A stretch of 64,000 bases of DNA, from contig JAIXMO010000002.1 of NCBI GenBank assembly GCA_025677825.1, positions 868,001 through 932,000 on the forward strand, given 5' to 3'. Below the pieces are notes generated by a model that saw nothing but the letters and a program-made list of their open reading frames with translations, did not search any database and was not told the origin of the DNA. A program made the translations under genes and the position numbers. The stretch's first letter is position 1; every line of letters starts with the position of its first letter. Origin of the DNA: Helicostylum pulchrum. Taxonomy: Eukaryota; Mucoromycota; Mucoromycetes; Mucorales; Mucoraceae. Shown here piece by piece: positions 20,263 through 32,614 of the stretch.

Positions 20263-22507
20263 ATGGCTAAATCCAAATCAGCAGCTAAAGTTAACAAGAA
20301 GCCAGTTGTGGTTAACATAAATCCAGAGTTCACGTTAAGTCATGATGATTGTCTTAGAAGAAAGATAATTTCTGTTTTAAGTGATCTCAAAGTGAAAGAC
20401 TGGACCAATCTTGTTTTATTGGTGGATAATGCTATTAATCATGAAACTTTGCAAGTATCTGTTGAATCTGTTATGCGTCATATTCTCAGTTTTTTTTCAG
20501 AGGTAACGAGGTCCTTTTCTGAAAATGTTGCACTTTCAAAATATAGTGAATCATGCAAAGAGTATTGGTCTTTTCCCAACAATAAAGCAGAACTTGGAAG
20601 ACTCATACGTATTAGCCTGCATTTAAAACGTGAAAAATCAAAGGAGATAAATAATACCACCTATAATCTAAGAAACAAAACCTCTCAACAAAATACCTTA
20701 GCAAAAGCTGTGAAGGACTACCAATCTGCTAAATTTGCAGCAAGCACGCTACTAGGAAGTTTAGGGATTCAAGAACTATCAGCATCATCAGAAGCATCCG
20801 CATCAACGCCAATATCATCAACACCAATATCATCAACACCAATATCATCAACACCAATATCATCATCATCAATATCATCATCATCAATATCATCATCATC
20901 AATATCATCATCATCAATATCATCATCATCAATATTATCACCATCATTAATATCACCAGCATTTTTACCTGTACCTGGACCATCGATATCACAAACACTT
21001 CCACTTGTACTTGAACCATCAAACGTAGACAACATTTTTACTTGTGAGAATGAATCCGAATCGATCGGTCGTAGAATAAAAGAAGAAGCTGTTAAACTAC
21101 ATGATGATTATATAAAAGGTTATGATATGAGTGCCGAATCTAAATTTGTTATGGACATGGGCCTTAGTTCGACTTTGGATCTAACCAACAAACTTGACAA
21201 CTATCAGTCGTATCTCTTCTCGGAAAAAGAATTCGAATGCTTATATGAGTACTTTTATTCCAAGTATAAATCTCGTAAGGAATTATCTACACCTGTACTG
21301 GTTTCAGAAAAATGGAATATGATAGTGGATTTAGCTACTAAGAAAGGACCATTTATTACTTTAAAGTACATATCAAAAATACAAAGTCTGGATTCAACCA
21401 GTGAAACTCTTTATGCATACCTTGAAATCTTTAAACATGTGTAAGTGATGATTAGATTTCATTATTTGTCTAAAAACAAAATACTCATTATTTTTTATAG
21501 AGTAAACATCTTTTACGAAGACTCTGGCATTATCGATAGTATTATTAATGGACGATTAGCAGTATCAGAACAAGATGTTTATGATATTTGGTTCCCAATT
21601 ATCAAGAAGCTTGTCCTCATCAGAAAAATCACAAGGATGAAGAAAGGAGAAACAACAAGTTCATTTACGTCTAAAAGAAAGCAATTTCGATATTCTGATC
21701 AAGTAAGAGTTAAAGGCTTTAAAATTGATGTAAGGCTATTGTTAGATTATGAAAGGAAAGAGATCGATCTTTGTTCCGGAGAAGTAGCAATCGATGCTAA
21801 TGACGCTGACAAAGTTACTCACGATATAAGTAAATGTATCCGAGAAGCTAAAGAAATACTTGATCATCATGTTGAAGCCGGTATGGGTGAAAATGCTATT
21901 GGTTGGACTATTCAATTCGCTGGACTGGAAGCTCGTTTGATGTTGGTCCACCTTTTCAAAGAAGGATTATATGTTGCTATATCTCAAAAAGAGATGACAT
22001 TTCCTCAAAGCTTGGGAGAGCTAAAGGATTTTACTGATACGTTGAATAGCCTCGAGTACTTGGTGGTAAGAAAATAATTTAAGATATTTTTGATGGATAA
22101 ATATAGATTTCAACATTAACTTCTTGTTTCATTGACAGGCCTGTAATGAATCCGAAGCTGTAGAACTTGTTGGACTCTTTAATCAAGTAACGAGAGTACA
22201 CTCCGTCTCGCTCAACAGCGATAATGGCTCAAGCAATAACAAATATAGAATAGATCTTTTGACAAGACCTACTTATTATGCGCCACCTTCGGGTAAAAGA
22301 ACCGAGTCAGTTATTCCTCCAGGCCTATACACCACTCCAAGACTCCGTTTATTCACTGAAAAAATCATTATCGGGGAAAAAAGTCCCGAAGTGCCTGAGC
22401 TCAACAGAAGAGGACCTGAAGATTTGTTCGGCTGGTGTGAATTAACGAACGGCAATTGGTATAACTCTGTGACCGGTGTTACATATGAGGCCTCCCCTTA
22501 TCAATAA
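20263..22507 (+). CDS. Unknown protein of an apparently lineage-specific, multi-copy family
   Basis: Three exons (20263-21440, 21501-22065, 22139-22507) with GT-AG introns of 60 and 73 nt give 703 residues. The family is not recognised and no catalytic motif is evident. Residues 1-175 are basic and helical. Residues 180-245 are a low-complexity Ser/Ile/Thr/Pro stretch encoded by a 15-bp tandem repeat. Residues 270-420 are helical (KLHDDYIKGYDMSAESKFV, MGLSSTLDL). Residues 430-580 form a mixed domain with SGEVAIDANDADKVTHDI and GWTIQFAGLEARLMLVHLFK. The C-terminal exon is Pro-rich and ends in WYNSVTGVTYEASPYQ. A decayed relative lies at 54048-54767, aligning over residues about 270-450. A TATA box precedes the gene, and all junctions keep frame, so it is probably functional. 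The mixed domain could be nuclease-like but key residues were not identified. Confidence 0.75.
20809..20943 (+). repeat. In-frame 15-bp tandem repeat, nine units
   Basis: Nine 15-bp units inside exon 1 of the 20263 gene. The first group is CCAATATCATCAACA-like and the later group TCAATATCATCATCA-like, encoding PISST and then SISSS pentapeptides. Units differ at few positions, indicating recent expansion. The period is a multiple of three, so copy changes keep the frame. Confidence 0.9.
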
Positions 22508-22882
22508 TGGCTGTTGTGTTATTGTACAAAAATAAATTTCCATTAGGATCAAATACATCTTTGTTATACATAAAAAAACAGTGTATCAATTATATTAGTT
22601 ATTAACGATAGGCAAAATGTGCTGCGAAAAATTTATTATCATTATTATCACATGACTTGTTTCTGTTCTCAAAATATATAAGATGCGCCAAAAAAAAGTC
22701 TATTAAGATCGGAATACAGGAAGGTTAAAGAAATCCAGGACATGTGTATAGAAAAATCTACCTTTTTCGATTTTCATTTTTTAGGATATACGATTACCCA
22801 ACTTGAGTTCATTATGACGTTTCAAATGTGTAAACCCGAGCACATTTTTTTTTATATTTTGTTTTTTCGTGTATTTTTATAA
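22508..22882. other. Spacer between two co-oriented genes
   Basis: 375 bases between the unknown family gene and glyoxalase II. AATAAA-like words follow the first stop; the right half is T-rich and should hold the glyoxalase II promoter. No gene is seen. Confidence 0.4.
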
Positions 22883-23905
22883 ATGATACTTTCTCGATTG
22901 AATCAAACTCGCTCATTCTTTAAAAACATGATTGTAAGACCTGTTAAATGCCTCCAAGATAAGTAAGTTAAAAAAGGCAGCAGTCAAGTTGGAATAAAAG
23001 AAAAAAGTACACGCCAAAAAAGAAACTAACTCTCTCTCTTTTTTTTTACGTAGTTATTCTTATCTTATTTTTTGTGAAAAGACAAAGCAAGGCAAGTAAA
23101 CTACAAGAGTAAATATCAAAAACCCTCAGTATTTTAATTCTTTACTATAGCCGCTGCTGTCGACCCAGTTGAGCCCGAACACGTCTTTAAAGCAATGGAA
23201 TCTTACCCAGACTACAAATTATCAATGTAACCTATATTCAAAACAAGCCAATTTTTTTTTTAAAAAATTACTAATTAATAATTTTTTTTTAGGATTCTCA
23301 CTACACATCATCACTGGGATCATGCTGGCGGTAACCCAAAGCTCTTAAACGAATTACCCACCGGGATAACTTGTTATGGCGGCTCAAGCCAAGTAGACGG
23401 CGTTACCAATATTTTAAAAGGTGGTGAGACCATTCAATTAGGCGACTTGACCATCAAGGCGCTATCTACTACAGGTCATACCATGGACCATATCTGTTAC
23501 TATATCGATAAACAAGACGACCGTGCTGTCTTTACAGGCGATTGTTTATTTTCTTCAGGTTGTGGTAGATTCTTTGAAGGAACTCCAAAGGATATGTGGT
23601 CTGCATTCTCTAAACTACTTGAATTACCAAACGATACCAAAGTCTATTTCGGTCATGAATACACTATTAGTAACTTGAAGTTTGCGCAACACATTGAGCC
23701 TGACAACAAGGATATCCAAGCTAAATTGGAATGGGCTAAACAAGTTGAAATCACCACACCTTCTACCATTGAAAACGAAAAATTAACTAACCCATTTTTA
23801 CGTGTTGATTTACCTCAAGTTGCGAAATTAATTGATTCTAATCCTAATGCATCAGTTATTGATATTTTAGGTAAACTTCGTAAAATGAAGGACAATTTTA
23901 AATAG
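22883..23905 (+). CDS. Hydroxyacylglutathione hydrolase (glyoxalase II)
   Basis: Four exons (22883-22962, 23054-23091, 23151-23226, 23293-23905) give 268 residues. Introns 1 and 3 are GT-AG. Intron 2 (23092-23150) starts with GCAAGT after AG, a GC-AG intron; only this donor yields the family sequence TKQAAAVDPVEPE. The metallo-beta-lactamase signature THHHWDHAGGN opens exon 4. Further metal-ligand segments are STTGHTMDHICYY, FTGDCLFSSGCGRFFEGT and FGHEYTISN. The enzyme hydrolyses S-lactoylglutathione to lactate and glutathione, the second step of methylglyoxal removal. The first ATG (22883) adds 15 residues rich in Arg, Ser and Phe before a second ATG (22928), which begins the usual cytosolic form, MIVRPVKCLQDN. 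Mitochondrial targeting from the first start is possible. Confidence 0.93.
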
Positions 23906-23944
23906 ATAAATAAAAAAAGCAATATATATATATTTTATTTATAA

Positions 23945-26900
23945 TTAAGAATTATTATGTGTGGTATTTTTACTATTAGTTTTGACATTGGTATTCTTGG
24001 TGGTATTTTTAGTTGTAGGTACAGGGGTTACTTTTGTTGTTGATGTAGGAGGTGGTGTTGGTGGTGGCTTGACTCTAGTAGTAACTGGGGGGTTATTAGT
24101 AGTGGTTTCACTCTTTTCTTTTCTTCGTGCCATACGTCTTCTGGTATAATCGTTGGTATTAGCAGTGCTAGAGCTCATACTTCCACCAACATCCACGACC
24201 TTTGTCATCTTGACCTCCAATTGATTTCCATTATGATCCACCGCAATAAACTTATCACCGTCCTTGTACCCTGCCGTATTCGTACTTGCCGAACGACTAG
24301 GAGACCCAGTGGGTTGATTTGAATTACTTGATCTGCTGCTGTTTGTCGTAGTAGAAGATCTATTTTGAGGCGATACACTACGTTGCTGCTGTCGCTGTTG
24401 CTGTCTACCAAAATCTCTACGAGTTTCGATAAAACCTTCTTGAATCGTAGGTGATTTAGGCTCGTCTTCTTCAGGGATCATTTTGGTACGATTATTTCGA
24501 CGTCTTCTAGGTATAAAATCACCTTCCAATAAAGCATGATCACGTAAGAACTGAGATAACTCTGTCCAACCACCACCGACACGTACCATGACCATCTTAC
24601 TCTTCAGTACACGACAATAAGCCAATTTAGGGTTCAAATTACCGAACCAATAGCGACCTACTTCACCTGGAACCATCTTGACTTTAACACGGTAAGGAGT
24701 TTCGTTGACAATACGACCGATTTCAATATCCAAGTCATTATGAGGATCTGCAACATAAGAGTTTAAAGGAGGTTTAGGAACCGTGACCCGAGCAGCCTTT
24801 GGCTTGACATGTGTTGCTGATTTAGAAGGCTGATGCTGTAAAGGAGGTGCCAAGTATCTACCTGTGCTTCGATTGGTATTTAAACGATTGACACTGCCTT
24901 TACTGCTATTGGATGAGCTACTGGCGGTAGGAGATAACCGTTGTCTTGTTAACGAAGAATCAGCCCGATCTCTTAAAATAGAAGACGCCTTACGGGTAGG
25001 TAAAGAAGATTTACGAATACGAGCATGCTGATCATGAGGATCAACAGAGGTATCAATGGTTCGACTTAATTCGATCTTGCGAGTCTTGAACTGTTTCTTA
25101 ATCAAAGCCCATTTCCGTTCCATTTCTTTCAAATGAGTTGATACCAATTGACCTTCAGCGTCTTGTTTATCAATCACGACGGAAGCTTGTTGCTTAGCAT
25201 TAGTCATATTTTGAACAATCTTCTTTTCATAGTAATTAAATCGTGCATCCAGTTCAATTAGTTTAGCATGAAGATCTGTACGACTAAAGCTGCTGCCAAT
25301 CAACGTAGCATGATGCGGTGCAGATTTACTTAATGCTTCCTCTAAAGAGCTTTGAAGAATTTCAATATCATCAGCAAGCGTCAAATACTTTCCAATATCC
25401 ATAGCTTTATCAAGTTCGGCGTATTTAGTAGTAAACAATTGAAACAAACTATCCACTGATTCTTGCACTTCTTCGTGTTGACGAATAAACATACTATCGA
25501 TATCTTGTACTTCGGAAATCATCGTATCCAATTGTTTCATTTCGCTTTCAATTTGTGGTTTAATATCGGATTCCATTGTTTGCAAATTGCATTGAATATT
25601 CTCTACTTCAAATTGACGAAGCATAGTCAAAAGAGGCTGATTTTCTTTTACAATCTCAGGCTTCTTTTCTTCACTAGAGGACTTTCCTTCGACTTCCACT
25701 TCAATTGCAGTCTTTTCATCATCGCTAGAGGCTTGAGTATCAGAGGCTTGAGTATCTCCAACATCACTACTAGAAGTTTGAGTATCACCAATATCACTGC
25801 TGATAGAAATATCAGTAGTATGTACGCTACACGTATCATCAGAATCAAACAACTTGAACCCATTGACATACTCTCTAGTTTCACCAACCATACCCATAAT
25901 ATTCTTAATCTTTCTAGCAATAGCCGTACCGCGCGTTATCGTTTGTACCGTAGCTTCAACGTCCTTAAACTCGTCTAGAGCAGCAGCCCATTTTGCATCT
26001 ATCTCTTCCGAACTCTTCTTTACGGCTTCAACCAACTTGCTCACAACCTGATGACCACTTTGTTGAACCGACAACAAACTCTTGGAAAGTTCCTTAAACG
26101 AATCAATCACATTTTCAAATTCAACCAACTTTTGTTCTAAACTGGATAACTCAAGCGATGCTTCAGATTCATCCAAATGATCGCCCAAGACTTGAACAGT
26201 AGCTGTGTGACAGTTTTCAACCCAAGTAGAAATATTTTCAGCACTTTTGGCGTGTCCCAAGACACGACGCAACATATCGTTAGTGGATTGTTCAGTTTCA
26301 AGTGTCTTGTTAAGCGAGTTGATACTAACGCCAATAGCAGATTGAATAGAACCAGCGCGATCATCAGTACCGATATACTTTGATTGCAAAGTACTTAGCA
26401 CCTCTTGTAAAGCAGTAGCCTGAGTCAAAATCTTCTTTTGTTGAGCTTCAGTATCTGACAAGGAACTAGAAAGGGATCTAAACAATTGCTCCAAATACTT
26501 GCTTGAATTTTCCTCTACGACCAAAGTATCCAAATTTTGATTGACATCCTTGGTAACAAGTTCCACTGCATCCTGTACCTCTTGCAATTGCTTTTGACAA
26601 GCTACAAAATCAACATGCTGTTGTGCATCGTTCTTCTTTTCACTTAATAAACCAGTAGCACGTTTCAAATCATCTTGCAATTCATCATAGCGAGTTTGAA
26701 AGCAAGCCAAGTTACCATCATCGGTTAAACCAATTGCTGTATCCCAACAAGCAAAAAGGCGAGACTCCAATAACTTTAACAACGAAGCATCTTGCTCCAA
26801 AAAGCCAGGCATCACTTCCTCCATTTCCATGTTCTCCAATCTTGTAAAGATACCAGACAAGGACTCGGATTGCATTTCATTCAGTTTAGCATGAAGATCA

Positions 26901-29900
26901 AACCATTGAGAAACACTATCAGCATGTTGTTTATCATTTGTTACATCTTGCTTCAATTGTTTCCAACGTTGCTCCAAATCTTGTTGACGCGAATCGACCT
27001 GAGATAGCCCAGAAACCTTATTGAGTTGCAAGAATCGATAGAAAGAGCGCTGTTCATCATACGTTTCATGGTGCTTTTCAAACACTTCACAAAGAGTTTG
27101 ATACGATTCCGTCACTTGATCTACTGTAGCTTGATCATCTTGTACAGATTTACCATAGATGATACGACGACAAGCAGTATCCAACGCATCACGCGTCATT
27201 GCCATACACGCATCTACTTCATCAGCACCACTAAAGTAATTCTTCTTGAGTCGATCATGATTGGCATCCACGGTCTTTTCAGCCACCAAAGCTTTAAAGG
27301 TCTCGAACTCTTCCAACACAAGAGTATATCTATCCGACATCTCTTGAACCAAATCACTAGAAACATCACCTTCTTGTTTCGCCTTTTCTTCGGTCAATCG
27401 AGACTTGATTTGTTCAATAAATGTACTAGAGAGCATTTCAATATCGTTTTGCCATTGATTAGAAACATCTTCAGTCACATCTTCCAAATCCAATGCGGTA
27501 ACAGCACTTGTAAAAGACTGGCATTTTTTCTGGAAAGATTCAACGCAGACAACGTACTCTCGATGACGCAACAAACTTGACAAACGAGTTTTAGTACCGT
27601 CGATCTTTTGAACCAAGTCCTTCCAAGAAGCATTGATATTGAGTTGAGTAGCTTGAATACGAGCCAAGATGTCTTCATCATCACCCTGTTGTTGAATCAT
27701 GATGACACACTGGTTAGCCGATTCCTTTAGAGCCTGTACAGAACTTGCGTATGTCGTAGCAGCAGATTGCACAGCGCCAATAGCGTTCACAGCAACACGT
27801 AACTCTTGTACGTCTTGAGAAGAACCAGGTTCAAGATTACTCAATTGCAAAGATTTAGCTTCCATCCATTCCTTGACAGCGTTTGCTTCAGACATGTAAG
27901 TTTCTTCGGCTGCTTTACAGTGAGATAACCTTTCTTTGGATTTCAAGATGGATTCTAAAGAGCTGCCAAGTTCATCAAGACGAGATCTACGATCGTTCAA
28001 CATATCAGTCATCACGGTATTATGAGCTTCATCTTCTTCACGGCACTGAGCATCATGATCACGATAATGACGTACAGGATACGCCATGCTTGACTCCAAC
28101 TGAGATACACGTGAATTATAATCTTGTAAATCCTCTTGCTCTTGACCATATACTTTATCAGAGGCCAAGAACCCCGACTTGATAGATTCAGCCAAAGTTT
28201 CTAATTGGGATACTTTGGTTAAGCGGTGAACGATCATATCACGTTGTTCCAACACCTGGTCAACAAAATTGACATGTTCTTGTACACGATGCATAGTAGC
28301 TTCAAGACCAGCCTTTCTCTTATAGATCAATTCAGATTGTAACAATACTGGGTTCTTTGTTTGTAAGTTTGAAAGGTTCTCTAATAAACCAGACAATGCA
28401 GTGACTTGAGCATCAACAGAGGGGCCAGACTTTATATCCAAATCCAAAGAGGAAGGAGCCCAACGGGCTGAGGTTCGAATAAACGATTCGATTTCCAAAG
28501 TCTTTTCATTACAAGCCTTAAGTTCTTGATCTACTTGGGCCTCCCAATCATGACGCTGCTTCAACAGTTGAATTTCAGAGACTTGAGTAGCAACTAAATC
28601 CAGCACCTTGGCAAACAATTTATCAAGATCGTCTTGCTTTGCTTCTAACAACGTAGTATAAACCATATCACAAGACTTGTACGAAGTCATCATGTCATCA
28701 AAAGCAGTTTTCAAGGGACCGACGTTTTCTTGCAACTGATTTAAGCATGTATCGGAAACTTGAATACGCGAGATCAAAGTATCCAAGTCACCTTGCGCGG
28801 ACGAAATCCATAAATTCTTTTCGTTCATCCATTCGCGTACTTGATCTTGAATACGATTGACCTGAGACCATTGGCTGTTCCAAACCGACTCCCAGTCCAT
28901 ACGATGATGACATGCATTAGCTTGGTTTTTGAAAGACGCCACACGATTATTTAACTCTTGCCAAGAAGACTCTAACGCGATCATGGTAGCCTGGGTGACA
29001 GCAGGGTCAATCACAGATTTCACTTGGTCGTCGCTTTCAACAGCACACTTGAGTTCATCCAAATCACGTAACAAGGGTTGAAACTTTTCCGTCTTGAGTT
29101 GCGTCACATGGCCTTCAAAAGATTTTGATTTATCCAAGTACGTCCGCACATGCACCACTTGTTGTTGTGCATTTGTTGTTGACTCTACGATTCCGGTGCT
29201 TAAATCAAACGAGTAAACAGTATCAATGTCTTTTGTTAACTGTTTGACATCCTCATCAAAAGCATCCGAGTCTTTACACCAAGTTTCCAGCTTCATACGG
29301 TACACGATGGATACATCTAAGTGCTGTAATAAATCCGACATTCGCTTCACCAAGTCTTGTAACTCGGTGTAGTTTTTAAAGATAATAGTGGCTACTTCGG
29401 TACTGATTTCATCATCGTTGGTGGAGGGACGCGTAGCACGTGCGTCCTCGGGGCATTGTGGGTAGGGTAATTGAGACCCGCATTGCATCCACACTTGAAT
29501 CACGTCTTGACTGAATTCTTTCACGCTCGATACAAAGTGTTCACGACGTGCATCCATATCGATCAGCTTCATGACGGTATCGTTTGCTTCTTGAATATCG
29601 GAAATCAATTGACGCCCGGTATCGCCCAAGGTAGATACTTGCGCAGAGAAACGGGTAAGTGCAGTATGTTGTTGCAATACGTCTTTACTAAACTCGATTA
29701 AATCACATAAGTTATGGTAGCTTTGATCCAAAGTATCCTGACGACGTTGTACATGCTCTGGTGTAATGTTATCCTGTGCTTGATTGGTATCAATATCTAA
29801 TTTATTATTTTAGATTAGTTTTTTTTTATATATATAATCAAACAAACAAATAAATAAAAACTTACTGGCACTGCTTAAAATAATAAGAAATCCATTTGCT

Positions 29901-32614
29901 AGTTCCGTAAAGGTTTGATCGACCGGTTTTAATTGATCATGATAAAACTCTTGTACTTTTGTTTGCATCAAATCAAACTCCAATTGAATACTTTGACGAT
30001 CCAAATCCAGTTCCATATCCGATCTCCATTGAGCTTTACGCGAGATAAACTCCCAGACGGAAAAAGTCATGTTTGAAATCCACAGTGTTGTCTTGGCATG
30101 TTGAGTTTCCCAAGAGATACGTTTTCCAAGTATATCCAGGCACAGGCTGTGAACCTGTAAAGCGTCATTCAATACTACCAGTTGATCTTCCAGCCCGACC
30201 ATATCTTCATTTAACGTACCGACCAAAGCCGCCGTATTTACATTCGTAGGTGGTTGAGCAGAAGCAGTTTGTAATCCTTGAATATTATCCGACAGCTTTT
30301 TGATATCGTTTTCTTTGATCCCCTTCATTTTGGCCACTTGTCCATCGCGCTCTTTATTTAACCGCGCAAGATCTGTTTCATCAAGAGCACATTTACCCAC
30401 AAACACATCTACCTTGGATTTTTTAATCGACCGCATTCTTTCATCTACCCAGCTTTGTAAACGGACAATTTCATCTTGCAGTTGTTTAGCTCGTTTTTGA
30501 AGTTGCAAAGCACGGCGATAAGAACCAAGGCTGTGATCTAAAGCTTCACCGAATAAAACAAGCGCGGATTTTCTGGCACCAATCACCATACGGATCACTT
30601 CGTTTGCATCATCGTTGCCTTGTTCGTCGGTAGGATGTGAAGCTTCAGGGTAAGGTACACGCGAAGCAACACTAGTAACAAGTCGAACCGCGTTTTCTTG
30701 AAACAAAGATACCTTTTCACTGAAATCCGTATTACCACCAGTAGTAGACTGAGCACCGTGCTGCTCAGCAGCTAAAGTAATATCCTGACGTAAACTATCA
30801 CCCTCATATTTCAGTTTATCAGCACGATCCAAAAAGTCCGTTACCACCAGGTACTGTTCGACGACTTGACGAGCAAACGAGATACGGTTTGTTAATTCTT
30901 CAAAGGCTTCTTCAATGGCTACTTGCCTAGACTCTAAATGAGAAGGTAACTCAATATTACACGCATCATCTAAATCTTGATACATATTGACAGTAGCTGT
31001 AAATTGACCTTGATCAAATACCGAGGATTGTTTTTCAAAATCAATCAAACTATTAATGATTTCGTTTTTCTCCAGCAACTTCTTTTCTTCGGAATCATCA
31101 TCATCTACAGTAGTAGTAGGAGGTCTCCAACGAGCCTTTTGTTGGACGAACAAACGAACGTTTTCACCTGTAGTACGTACCCAGGTAACAGACATATCGT
31201 ATTCTTTTTCCCAGTACATGCGTAAAGTTAACATTTGAAGTTCATACGAATGCCTACGTAACAGATGCATTAAACGATCTAAAGTCATTAAAGTAGTAAA
31301 GGTGATTTCGATAGTAGTTGTATCTGCCGGTGAAAGATCTTTATTACCACCAGTTAAGGCCTTGACATGAGCTCTTAACCGTGTCATATCTTCCTTATCA
31401 AACACTTCGACTTGTCGTTCCAACCCTTGCTGTTCCATATTCAACTGATCGATTGATAAAACTTCGTAATCCAGCTCGACTTCCTCCAAGGCGTTCATAT
31501 TGGGCTTAGCCTCTAGTAAATGAATCCTTTGCTCGATCCAAGAGCGAATTCTTTCAGCCTCAACAAACCAAACACGTACATCATCTACCCACGAGCAAAT
31601 CAAGTCGTACTTGTCACGCAAGAAAGAGTACTCTTGTAAACAAACAGTATCAGAACCAAACAACTCCTTAAATTTATAGCCTAAATGACCAATGGCTGTA
31701 CCGGCTGCCTTTGATCTGGACTCTAAATCTTGAATACCGACGTCTGTGGTTGTAGTCTTTAACATCTTTGCTTGGATGAACTCAAGTTCGTTACGAATAG
31801 ACGCGGCGGAACTGGTGAACTGGATTGTGGTACGCAACATATCACCCTTATGCAACTGCAAATGAAGTGCAGCATGTGTTGCATCAATAGCAGAGATACG
31901 CACTGCAAGATTTGGGTGTGATTTTAAACAAGTAGGTAAACTATCTATACATTGCTTTAAATGACTTAGGTCTCGAGACTCCAAGGTACGTAAAGCGACC
32001 AAGATTTCGTCCAGTGTCATACAGGGTATATCCTCCAAGGGCCTGTTCTTGATGGCTAAGTCAGTAGTTGTAGTCGTCAATAAGAGTTCGTCTACGGTGT
32101 TGGTGATGTGTGGAGATGGTGACCTTGTAGAGGTCGAGAGACCTTCCCGTATTGATAAATCGACCAATTGGTGAAATAATCTATTTAATGATACCATGAC
32201 TAGATTTAATTGTTTATCGACCATTTGATCAGGTAAGTCGGTGCTGCCGATATGTAAATCACGTAAAGTATCTTCGGTCGGTAATTGTTGATTTTCTACA
32301 ATAGCCGCTTCAATATCCTTCAAGTAACCTATCCAGGTTGTAGCTGGTAACACTTTAAGGTGTTGTTCAAATATATTGTAACTTGTCGTCAAGTGTTGTG
32401 ATGTTGAAGGACTTTCAAGTTGGTCAATGAGGTCGGGTAAAGCGTCTGGGAAAAAGTGATGTGCTAAGCATAGTAAGGCTTTCGGCCGCCATGTGTCTTC
32501 TTCTTCTTCTATCGATACATTGCTCATGGCTGGAATTAAGAGAAGTTCAGTGTAAAGTAACAACTCTTTTTGCAACCATGCCAGCACAGTTGAGGATATT
32601 GAGCAACTTGACAT
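23945..32614 (-). CDS. Giant CH-like / spectrin-like / GAS2 (GAR) domain protein, spectraplakin-like layout
   Basis: Two exons, 32614-29866 and 29796-23945, with a 69-nt GT-AG intron (phase 1), give 2866 residues. Residues about 5-110 resemble one calponin-homology domain (VLAWLQKELLLYTELLLI, then WRPKALLCLAHHFFPDALPD). Residues about 120-2500 are almost wholly helical with spectrin-repeat-like helices that start with Trp, for example LQSWVDERM, IRSWIEQRIHLLEAKP and REWMNEKNLW. An acidic Ser/Thr-rich insert lies near 2240-2305. A basic Ser-rich linker near 2515 holds SSLPTRK, resembling the SxIP/SxLP plus-end-binding motif. Residues about 2600-2680 are a GAS2-related domain (IGRIVNETPYRVKVKMVPGE, GRYWFGN, MVRVGGGWTELSQFLRDH). 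The tail is basic and Ser/Thr/Pro-rich. GAR domains bind microtubules and CH domains often bind actin, so a cytoskeletal crosslinker is inferred. Actin binding by a single divergent CH is uncertain. Confidence 0.88.

Noticed and set aside
20729..21035. Minus-strand Ile/Met/Asp-rich frames
   Set aside because: They are the complement of the in-frame 15-bp repeat of the 20263 gene.
23961..29701. Many plus-strand frames opposite the giant gene
   Set aside because: They are shadows of the long conserved minus-strand exon; no start context or splice structure.
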